A stretch of DNA of 64,000 nt from Branchiostoma belcheri. Taxonomy: Eukaryota; Chordata; Leptocardii; Amphioxiformes; Branchiostomatidae. The position numbers and the translations under genes are program-made. The DNA lies in NCBI RefSeq assembly GCF_001625305.1, contig NW_017804353.1, positions 5,871,673 through 5,935,672 of the forward strand, read 5' to 3'. Numbering within the stretch: the stretch's first letter is position 1; the number at the start of each line of letters is the position of its first letter. A model generated the notes under the pieces. The model was not told where the DNA came from, made no database searches, and saw only the letters and a list, made by a program, of their open reading frames with translations. This document shows positions 46,401 through 58,700 of this stretch, one piece after another.

Positions 46401-49400
46401 AGATACAGAAGCTGGTGTGTTACGCCGAAGGGTGGTTATACCGGCTATACAGATACTTCACAATCTGTCACCTGGCAGATCCATGGGCAGCCCTGCCCTG
46501 TTGAGAGCGTGTTTCTGGTCGCCCAGGATGTTGACGAAGTCCTGAAGCGTTAGGACCTCGTGGTCGCTCACCCCTCCTGCCTCCATCATGGCGTCCACCA
46601 GCTGGTTCAGCTGATCCTGTTCCACCTCGGTGTTCACCATGTCCATCATAGACCTGCAATGTGTCAGTGTAGATAAGAATGGTTTATTTAACATTTCCCT
46701 CACATATGTCACACTTGCAGTCCTAAGACAGAATTATGGTGATAGTACATACATACATTATCATAAACTTATACAATTATTACTTAAGGTTAAAAATTAC
46801 AATTACATAACAAATTCATCAAAGTTATTGCACTAAAAAACACTACAACTACAATTTATGTACAGTCGAAGTATACGATATGTAATAAAACTAGTACAAT
46901 GCGTTAGTTAAAGGATGCACGTTCGTGTACTATATCAAATTATTAAAATCAAGTTATCAACAATATTTCTATTATTTATATAGGATTTATACTATGTAAT
47001 TGTAAAACAAGGGAGATCACATAATAAAGTACACAGAGTGTTGACCTATGTGTCCTGCTCGTTCAGGAGGGTTGTCATATAGGGGATAGGACTTTTGGCG
47101 ACAGGCGGAGTATTGAAATCAGTTGTCAGTTCGCTCAGGTGTTTATTAGTATGCCAGAATGATCATTATCATGATCATGGGCATTAAGAGAAAGAAACAA
47201 AACCAAGAAATCAAATCGGCCAGGCAGTATCCATTTTCCAGACAGTATCCAATACGCTAAGTCACTAAGTCACCGCTCTCTTAGGAACAAAAACACCATC
47301 TCCATCCCCCCAGCCAGAACAAAAAGACTTCAGAACTCTGTCCTACATCAGTCTATCAGACTCTACAATCAGACAGTATAATCAAAACTCAAGATGTATG
47401 TTTCATATCAGTAGTATGTATATATTCATGTATATATGTATGTAACGCAATGTAATGTAATGTTATGTGTTTATTCTAATGTAATGATTGTAAATACCAA
47501 TGTCATTCAGGCGACATTATACTTTATATGTCTGCAATGTTGGTATTATAATAAACAATAGAATAGAATAGAATAGAATAGAATAGAATAGACTAGAATT
47601 GAATTGAAATTTCTCAGAAATAGCCTCCCCTTACCTGAGCATGTTCTTGAACTCTTCCTTGGTCAGTTTCCCGTCTTTGTTCACATCGTACATGTTGAAC
47701 ATCAGCTTAGCCTTGTCATCACCAGTACCTGACAGATGTAAACAGCATCTTGTGTTAAGCGGGCTTTATTCTGTAGTAACCTTGGGGATCAAATCTCAAC
47801 CTAGCCATCAGAGCTAAATCTGTCTGATATTGACAATGACTGTTATTTCCTATCACAATTGTGTCAATATTTCATATTTGAAATGGTTGTGGTAGCACGT
47901 GAAGAGTCCGTTTTTTAACCACCTAAAAAGCTAGAAGAAGCCTACGATATAAAAGAAGCAACCGTTTTACGTCAAATACTGTATGTGTGATCGTATTTTT
48001 GCCTCATGGATACTAGCATGCTATGGGATAATGGTCACTCAACTTACTACACCAGAACATTAACTTAGAAACCCACGATTCCTGCTCTGGAATTTCTTTG
48101 GGTGCCTTTAACTGTTCCGATATCACACATTGGTCTTGAAAATTAAAACGTCTAGGCAGGGCAAGTTGGAAAAATTATTTCATCTTGAAATTGAAAACGC
48201 AAAAGTAAAGACGTTGAAATGTTTGGGCACGGCAAGTTTATGAATCGATTTCTATATTTGAGAAGACCAGATCGACATAGTCAAGAGAGACAATGGTCTT
48301 GATAATAGTAGTAGATCTCATAACCTTGACGGTCGAGGGGCATATCATCATGACTTGCCACGATGACTCTTCAAGCTTATAATCTTGGCGGCGCCTATCT
48401 CCTATCCAAGATTTGGCTGATACAAGACGGAGGTTCGCCAGGTCTCTGCCCGGGTGATTTGTAGTGAATCACCAACTCCAGACAGTAGAATTTGTACCAT
48501 CACACACCGGAGCATGCCCCTATTCTTTTTTAGAAATGTGTACGTGGTGGGTTCTTTTACGAGGTGTGGCTCTCCCCAAACACGGGACCTCCATGACTAC
48601 AACATAAACCACGAAGCGGGGGACAGAGGCGTATGATCAGCCACCGCGGGTCTAGACCAGAGAAATCAAAACTCGACATACTATACAAACAGGAAACAGC
48701 TGGAAATGGGAAACGAACCTTTAGCAAAGATGACAATGACGTCCAGGAATTCCCGGAAATTGATGTACCCGCTACCGTCCTTGTCCACTAAGTTGAACAT
48801 CTGTTCCACAAATATGGAGTCCGGCTTCATGGACAGGCACTGAGCAAACTCTGTCTTGGTCAGCTCACAGGATAGGACCTCCTGGGCCTCACGGAAACTC
48901 ATGTTGTCTTCGATGGGGTTGTCTTCGTTGAACGCCTTGAATATGAAATATATAGATAGTAAAAGAATTCAAATATCATTAAGGTACGGGTTTAGTTCAA
49001 GCTCATTCCCTGGTGCCCATCGCAGGGAAAACGACATGGGAACCATGAAATGAAGAATTATAAAAGCGGCTATTCTACATTGCAGGAGGTAAATTGTCTA
49101 AAACTATGTCTGTTGGGCTTGACTTCATCTGTGTATGCTGTGGAAGACATGCTGTCTTATCTTTCAGTAATGTGTTTATATATTTTGGAATATATATTTT
49201 ATATATATATATTATATATAAGGATAGATAACAATTCCGTGCGTTCATTATGAGAAAGCATGTACATGTGCAGATACGTGTGCAGATACGTGTGCAGATA
49301 CGTGTGCAGATAAGTGTGCAGATACATAGCAGATACGTGTGCATATACTTGTGTAGATACGTGTACAGACACATGTGCAGATATGTGTAGATACATGTGC

Positions 49401-52400
49401 AGATACGCGTGCAGATAAATGTGCATATACGTGTGCAGATACACCAACACACCTGGGCAAAGTTGATCCTGAAGAACCTCTCTAGCAGCTTTTGTCGGTC
49501 AGCCTTGGTCTTGACCCTGCTCATCAGCTCCTTACCCTTCATCTCGTGTTTGTTACAGCTCAGACCTTCCTGTCCGAAGAACTTCTCCAGCTCACGTAGG
49601 CAGAAGTTGTGCTCGCCCATCGTGTCGAAATGTAGAATCTAGGACACAAAACACACAAAAGTATGCTAGTCAGATATTTATGTATGAAGATTCATCACAT
49701 TTGTGTAAGGATTTCGTTTATTTCGTTTATTTCGATGCCTAACTGACTGACAATGACTAATCTTCCAGGGTTCAAAACATATAAACATACGAACATAATG
49801 ACAGCAAAATTAATGGAGAATGAACATACATAATCATCAAAGATTATATACAGGTTTGACATAACAGATAATTATCTCCTCTTCAGGTTGTCAAACCTGA
49901 CACCGAACTGTAAGGTTTGAACAACTTACACCGGGAAGGACCCCTACTCTTTTTCATTACTGTGGTGGGATCTTTCACGGTGCTCAAGGCGTGGCTCTCC
50001 TTAAATACGAGACATTTACGTCCTGTCCAAGAAGACGTCTCTAAGCAAAGTTAGATACTCATTTGCACTTGGGTCGGGTGAGGAAATAGGTGAAAAGAGA
50101 AGGACAACAACCAGGGGCCTGTCAGGGATAGGGCACTAATAAGGAAGAGTTCGAAGGTCATGGACATGTCGACAAGCGAGAGAAAAAACAATAAACCACC
50201 TCGACCTCTGGTATCCTTCAAGTACCTTCTTTGTATAATGAGACTCTGCGGTCGCAACATTTTTTTTTATATACGCGCACTGATACCAGCCATATAATAA
50301 GTCGGTGTGGTCTTACCCAGAATGAATACCGACGTTATTTCCCTTGGGCTGGTGGCAAGCGAGTCAATGATATTGGAGTCAACCCAGAGCAAACAGAACC
50401 CCGGCAGAATGCGTACAACACTCAACATAGATGCTAGCCTCAGCCGACTCAGCAACAGAGCTGAGCTTCGTACACTCATGGAGGTATGAGAGGAAGAGAC
50501 CGTCCTTCTATGATAAAATCTTACCAGGTGATACTCCTTAGTAATCTTCATGGTTCTGTGTAACAGGGACTTTGTGTGACAGGGGCTTTACCTACCAGGT
50601 CATACTCTACAGACCGAGCTATGTAAGCGTGCCACACAGCACGTTTCGACGGCGTCAAAAGTGCACAGGAAACAGTCGCTATGGGGCACCCAGAACGGCT
50701 GTTTTTTTTTACGGTCTTCACTTTAATATAAGACCCAAACTGTTGACTATACTAGGTCAGAAAATAGGTCAACAGTCATATTTTACGATCTTTTGATTTA
50801 TATGAAGGACAGAATTTGAGAAAATTACGACTTTGCCGAGTTCGTACGGAGTGCTTGGAGCGCCGATCCGGCGAAGATCGTTCAACTAATTCGTTCTGAA
50901 AATAAAGAAACAACACCCAAACTATCAACTTTTCCGCTTGTGATAATCTTTAGATGTAATATTCGTGGTTTTCTTCGCTGAAGCTGCCAGTTAGCCTCTA
51001 TAGGAAAGTTCATGGTTCTGTGTATACGTATCAGGGGCTTTACCTACCAGGTCATACTCTTTCGGAATCTTCATGGCCAGCATGGTTCCGTTCCGCTCCA
51101 CCGCCAGGTAGATGTCCAGCCTGGCGTGGTTCTTCAGGTCGATGGTCCGCACGGTGTTCAGACACTGGTCCAGCACCTTCACCTCCTTCCCCGGACCCAG
51201 CACCACCTGCACGCTGTGTTCTCCATCCTTCCCGCCCATGTACTCAGAGGCTGGGGGAGATGAGAAGCGATCAATTTATAATGGCGGAAACCCACTCTTA
51301 ACGGCACCCAGTGTGGTCTTTTTTTTACTCCGTGAAGGAGGTGATGACCTCCGGACGGAATATTGTGGGTAGCCGTTTTTTCGTGTTCGCACCTAGAACA
51401 CGGGGTTCCCTTTGTTTATTCGGCATGCAATTTTATGCACCGTCTGCGGGCATGCCCGTGATGATGCACATTTTTATTTATGGTTTTTTGTATAAAAGAA
51501 TTACTTGGACAGCTAGCCTTAAACATGTAGCATGCAAAGTTAAATATTTATCTGCCATCTGCTAGTATAAGTTTAAACCTAAGATTTTTTTCAACCTAAG
51601 ATAATTTAGATTTAGTCCTGACAAAGTTTCCTTAATTTAAAAGTCTCAGGCTTGTTAATGGCTATATTACACAAAGTTTTCATGCCTGTTTGTTCCTTAC
51701 CCAGTATGGTTGATGCCCCGCTCTCCCTGCGCGTCGAGCTGGCGGTCTGAGTTTTCCTGTGCTCGATCCTCTCCTTGGCTTCTTGTAGTTTTCTCCGCTT
51801 AGCCAGGCACGCCAGCACCAAAATGCAGCCTTTAAGAAATATTTCATATCATAAAATAATAAAGCATTGTATGAATGTAATGTTGATAATTATGGGTCAT
51901 ACAAGGTAGCATAATGATTGTAAATATACATGTAGACATGATTCCAACTAAATAATAATCCTACTATGAATGATTTATGTTACGGTTAACAAGCATCGAA
52001 ATTCAGTCTTGTACGTCACGACGGCCAGTCATGCTGTTGTTGATACAAATAAACCTATTAACAGTATAGTGAAATGAAAAATGACGATATGCAGGCATGT
52101 TAGATAACATTTTTATTATAATTAACTAAGAATGCACGGGCAACACTCCAAAAAATGAATTTTCTCCTAGACTTTACAAAGAAAAAGGAAGGGGACCTGA
52201 GATTATTTCTCACATGAAAAAAGACAACACTCGATTTCTACGTCCACCATGTTGGTGGATTGATTGCGTCATAGTCACGTGAGTCCCACGATAGTCACGT
52301 GACTTCCAAAGCTTACCCCCTACATTTGGCATATTTTAACAGAATAAGACTTATGTTGTAAGCACTAAATCCAAAACCTAATGTCTATCTTAGTTGAAGC

Positions 52401-55400
52401 AATGCTTTAATGGGTTAGGTTTAGGTTTAGGTTCAGGCACGGTTCATACGAAGGCCCATAGGTACACTTAGCATTTTTTATTCCACTTTGTATTTTCTGT
52501 GGGTACTTTGTATTTTCTATGGGTACTTTGTATTTTCTATGGGTACTTTGTATTTTCTATGGGTACTTTGTATTTTCTATGGGTACTTTGTATTTTCTAT
52601 GGGTACTTTGTATTTTCTATGGGTACTTTGTATTTTCTATGGGTACTTTGTATTTTCTATGGGTACTTTGTATTTTCTATGGGTACTTTGTATTTTCTAT
52701 GGGTACTTGTTTTTTTCTGTGTGTACTTCGCGAAGTTTTTTTGGTGGCTGGCGAAGCGACATTCATTTTGCTTTGATGTGGATGCTCCCATTTTTATTAT
52801 GGGCGGTATATTTCTGTTTACCATTCCAGGCAACTAAATTTATTTTGAACCTATTAAAACATAATATACTTTACACTTTAAGAAAATTTTGTTTGTTTTG
52901 CATGCAATGTTCCACACGTTTATTAATTAGGAGTATCAAATAGTGATTATTACATCCTGGCATAGATTATGTTAATGTAGACACAGGACCATACTATTTT
53001 CGGGGGTGCTAGGACATATTGTTCAGACTTCCGTCAACATTTCCGTAGCGATATATGGTAAATCATTTCCTCGCTGAATGTAAATTACTCCTTTGTATTA
53101 AAAAAAGCCCGTAATCTAAAGCGAGGGTTCATTGCCAATGTTGGGAAAAAATTGCATTGCGGTTTGCTGCCCTCCTACCAACCGCGAACGTTCATCACAT
53201 GCAGTTTACGCAGGAAATGTGGACAATATGCCGTTTCAGTAAATAACCTGACATCTAAAATTGTTCATTTATGAAGTGCAAAAGCGTGAAACATAGGCCG
53301 TAAGCCATGGAGGTCGTTGACCTTTGTTGGGACGCCCCACTCCCCACAAAAGTGCCAATTCATGTCACTACAGCACACATGTAGCTTACCACACGATTAG
53401 ACGGTCAACCTAGAGTGTAATTTGAGTTTCTGTGAATATTTCAACAATTTTAGATGTCAGGTTATTTACTGAAACGGCATATTGTCCATATTTCCTGCGT
53501 AAACTGCATGTGATGAACGTTCGCGGTTGGTAGGAGGGCAGCAAACCGCAATGCAATTTTTTCCCAACATTGGCAATGAACCCTCGCTTTAGATTACGGG
53601 CTTTTTTTAATACAAAGGAGTAATTTACATTCAGCGAGGAAGTGATTTACCATATATCGCTACGGAAATGTTGACGGAAGTCTGAACAATATGTCCTAGC
53701 ACCCCCGAAAATAGTATGGTCCTGTGTCTACATTAACATAATCTATGCCAGGATGTAATAATCACTATTTGATACTCCTAATTAATAAACGTGTGGAACA
53801 TTGCATGCAAAACAAACAAAATTTTCTTAAAGTGTAAAGTATATTATGTTTTAATAGGTTCAAAATAAATTTAGTTGCCTGGAATGGTAAACAGAAATAT
53901 ACCGCCCATAATAAAAATGGGAGCATCCACATCAAAGCAAAATGAATGTCGCTTCGCCAGCCACCAAAAAAACTTCGCGAAGTACACACGGACGTGTCTG
54001 TAGGTACTGCTGTATGCTTACCTGGTGGGGTCTCTGTGATCTCGCCGGGTAGAGCGGTATTTTTATCGTCTTGTACGATTTATCGTTTTGTGCGCCCTTC
54101 ATTGGGTTACTATTTTTTGTTTGGTTCGGTCTACCATAAAAAAGGCCCATAGAAAATACAAAGTACCCACAGAAAAAAACAAGTACCCATAGAAAATACA
54201 AAGTACCCATAGAAAATACAAAGTACCCACAGAAAATACAAAGTACCCATAGAAAATACAAAGTACCCATAGAAAATACAAAGTACCCATAGAAAATACA
54301 AAGTACCCATAGAAAATACAAAGTACCCATAGAAAATACAAAGTACCCATAGAAAATACAAAGTGGAATAAAAAAATGCTAAGTGTACCTATGGGCCTTC
54401 CTAGGTTCAAGATCTCCTTGTATCCCCAAAACGTACATTTGCCCCAGGTACAGCTCTGGACACGCGCGGACTATCCATGACTATACCTGATCCTAACCTT
54501 GACCCATTCATGATGAGCGTGATTCTGGATAAAGCACTGTTCTGGATATACAATGTTGCCAACTACGAACACTTACCAACTACGAACAGTCCCATCGCGC
54601 CGAACGACAGGGCATAGGACCACTCGCTGCCGCTGAAGTAGTCGAAGGTCTGCCGCTTGAAGTCCGACGGTTGCCCCAGCCTGTCGGGGGTGCACGGCTC
54701 CATGTCCAACTGACTCAGCTGTTTCGGCTGGAAACAGGGAGACTCTGGGAAGGTGGGGACAAATCTGGCTTAGTTTCATGAGTCATGGCCATTGATACAA
54801 TAAAGAATAGACAACTAAAACGAAAAGATTAAATGTTACAGCCATACACGTCGATGAAGGTTAGCAGCTGAAGGTTAGACATCCAGGTAATAAGATACGC
54901 CGAAAACAATTACTCAAGCAACTGGCAAACTTTCAAATTCATATCCAGTTGCTTGAGTTACTACTGTTTTTGGCGTTACAACCTTATAATTATCTAGGTC
55001 TCGTGCTTATTATTACATGTACATGTACATACTCGTTACATCTTTGTCAAAATTGCATTATGAGGCTCATGCAATATACTATACATTATAATTTTCCCAA
55101 AAGTAATTTCATTAGTTAGGTAAAACATATAAGGTTATTATAAAATTCCGTGTACACAACCAGTGCTTCTTTCACTTTGCTTATGTTTCGATGTCCAACC
55201 GACAGGTACCCAAGTAGTAATAGGCAACATAAAGTGGCAATAAGCAGTACTCCAATACAAAGCTCTGAGGAAGGCGTCTGATAAAAATCGAAACGTAAGC
55301 AAGTTGATACTCGTAGAAGCACTGAGTGTGTATAAGTGAAACCCAATATCCGAGTTTCATTGACCTGTGAATGTATGTAGCATGTGCCCTCTTGTGAATA

Positions 55401-55702
55401 CCTTACCAATGTTGCAATACATACAGAGAAATGTTTAAGATGACATTAATTAAAATAGATAGAATTTGACTAACCGGTGGCGAGGAAGACATCCTCCTGT
55501 ATGTCCATATCTGTGATATTGGTGATGCTACGGATGATGTCATAAAGTGTCATGTTCCTGATCTGGTCCACTTCAGCCTCTGTGAATAACCTGCACACAA
55601 AGTTTATAACACGCGGTTCAAGTTTTTTCAATGAAAAATGGCTGTATTATTCTAGGACTGTCTCTCTGTCTTTCTGTCTATCTATCTGTCTCTCTCTCTC
55701 TC

Positions 55703-55743
<41 letters not shown>

Positions 55744-58700
55744 ACTTCTTTCTAGCTCCATGATCTGACACCTGAGTGAAACGAGTTTTTCGGTTTTCCA
55801 GCATTGACATTGCAAATAAAAATGTCCTGATTCACGTTAAACTTTGTTTTAAAAACTGTATTATATAATTCGTATAAACAAACAACGACACACACAGCCA
55901 AGAAAGTGACGAAGAGGGAGAGATATACAATGCAAAAGCTAATTACTCTCATCCAATCAAGACATGTCCAAAGCTTACCCGTTTTGTCTGTAGTTCTCGA
56001 ACCAGAACCGGTCGCCATCGCGGATCCGTTCGAACTGGTCCTTGATGATTTCTCTGAACAGCGGGCCCGGACCCCGCTCCGTGGTCTCCAGCAGGCCGCA
56101 CACCCAAATGTCACACTTGTCTGTGGTCCAGTCGTTTGCTGCTGCAAATGCTGTGATGTTTGCTAGAAGCTGTGAAAGCATCACAGAAAATTCAACAACA
56201 TAGGAATGTATTTCAAAGGGATAATGCCCCGCCTCGAGGTGTGTATTGTGAGATAATCCTTGGTCAGGTGCAATAACCACCGAATAAACCACCAAGTGAG
56301 CGGTACGGTCCAACAAGTGGTCGGTTATTCTAATAACCGACCACTTTTTAGGTAACGGCCTGATAACCAATGGGAAACGGAGCCTTCTGATTGGTTGATG
56401 CCTTCTCGCTATATGATAATGTAGTTTGTTTATGTCCGCCCGACCCCAATACACCCCACCCCCTTTATGTGCCAACTTTCTTCAACAATCTTAAACTGGC
56501 CCCCACAATTACCTTCTTTATATTTTAGACTGCGCACAGACACACGTGTGTAAGCACACATATACACACACACGTACGTGCACATAGGCACACTATCACT
56601 AATCTATGAAAACACAGATATACATCCATAGTCAGACAGACGCATATCAAAACACACGTCAACACATCCGTAAGAACACACGTACGAACACCATCGGATT
56701 CAGATTGCGCACAAACACGTAAGAGTGTACGCGCACATACATACACACGTACGTGCACACAGGCACACTATCACTAAGCCATAATAACACAGATATACAT
56801 ACATAGTCAAACAGACGGACGCATATTAAAAACACATACCGACACATCCGTAAGAACACACGCACGAACCCCATGACACAAAAGGACGGACATCTTTCTA
56901 TGCAGTACATGACAAAATCGCTAGAGGGCACCACTAACAGGGTACAGCATGTACACGGTAGATACCACAATTGCGTTGCGCAGTAGAGGCTTGAATGTTT
57001 TGATCCATTTTGGAAATTTTTGGGCTAGTTTTGTTCATTTCACCAGTTTAGTGGGCATGATGACAGATGTGAGTGGTTAGGTCTTGTCTGGCCAGGCGGA
57101 TGAATATCATAGAAAAGGTAGGTCAAAGTTGAGGTTTGTTTACTATCATCAGCTGTGGTGGGAATTTGGCCTGGTCGACCCCCTGTTTTCTTTCTATATT
57201 TGGGAATCAGACCCTTGTGGCTACCTGGCGCAGAAAATTTTTGAGATTGAAGTATGGGCAAGTACTTTCATGAGGACTTCTAATAGTGTATTTAAGCATA
57301 TGTTCCTGTGGCTAAATTTACTAGTACTGTCTGCCCTACAGACCACCCACCTCCGGATCCTGTGCGAACAGTGTGGGGTTGATATCGGAGAAGTTCTCTA
57401 CCCTGTCCAGTCCGTACTCCACGCGGGCCGTGTTGTAGTCCGGCAGGCCGTGGTCCCGGCCCCGCTGGATGTTCAGCGCCATCAGGTCACGCCGGGAAAA
57501 CTCTAACGGGCCGAACACGCGCCCTGGGCCAACATAAACTCGACTTTAGCCACTGTATGACTTAAATAGGATTTACCAACGATGACACATGCCTTGTAAG
57601 TCTAGTAACGCCACAGCAAGATTTTTTTATGTGTGACATCAGCGTGCGCATTAAATTTTCGCCTGAGTTTGGAAAAAAAAAGAAATATTATTGCCCTCTG
57701 ACAGTGGTCAACATGCCAAAAATGATGTCTGTTGCCATGCCGAAAAATGGATGGCGGATGAATATGAAAAGAGGAGACAAGACAAGGCTCTGATTTAATG
57801 CATGATGCACTTTGATGCAGTGATGTATTTCATTCCTGTGGCCTATTACAATGGTTGATTTCGCCAGTGACAGACGTCACTAGTATAGATTTCCTGTGTG
57901 ACAGTGTGTGTTTTAACCCCTATTGGTAAATCTTGTTGAATTTGTCTTTCAATTGCATTACTGTCCAAAGTCAGTAGGTGGCTATCTTGACCACTCAGGT
58001 CTCCGATGATGAACGTAAACATCGTCCTAAAATTCGGTAGAGTGACCTGTTGCTGTTATCCGCAGAACCGCAAGGAGGCTGTGTGTTGCAGGTTACCTCT
58101 GAGAAGCTATTTGATCAGTTATGACGTTGCCCTCTCGTTCATGCCCTGAGCTGGCAGGTTCTCTTCTGTTCTATCAAACCCCATCACGCTGTACAATATC
58201 CCTGCAGTTCATAACAAAATCGCTACGTTATAATTACCTCTAAGATCCTCAGTGATGATGTTGTCCTCCCGTTCGGTGACCTGTGACGACATGCCCAGAA
58301 GGAGCTCCTCTATTCCGTCAAACGTCTCGCTGGCGTTTCCCTTGAAACCTTCCTCCATCGGTTCCTGTTGGTAATTAGTGAATTATACGCATTGCACGAA
58401 ATTCAACGTCTAATGCTTAGGTCACATTTCAAAACTGGGGCCCGGCGGGGCTGTTTGTACGAACGAAAAATGAACTATTCTTATCAAGAATATAGATAAA
58501 TAGAGCCCATGATTGTTATTAAGATCTTTTCGATGTTTTGTTGTCTTCTGTATCGTAGTTTTCGTTCCCAAAAGCTGCCCGGCCGGGCCCCGTATGGGAA
58601 TTGTGACCCCAGCATAAGTGACACTTTCTAAAGTACTATAAATGAATGAATGAATGAACTTTATTGCTCGACAATCGTACATGGTACAATGTGTGGCAGT

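Noticed and set aside
52409..52436. Telomere-like TTTAGG run
   Set aside because: Only about four imperfect units; too short to be an interstitial telomere with confidence.
52488..52943. Repetitive frames reading [20 protein letters not shown]
   Set aside because: Produced by the 20-bp tandem repeat in the foldback arms; several frames are open because of the repeat, not because of a gene.
55975..56475. 166-residue minus-strand frame as a single gene
   Set aside because: Only 55979-56169 is coding (DUOX exon 7); the upstream part is intron and a MITE-like element.
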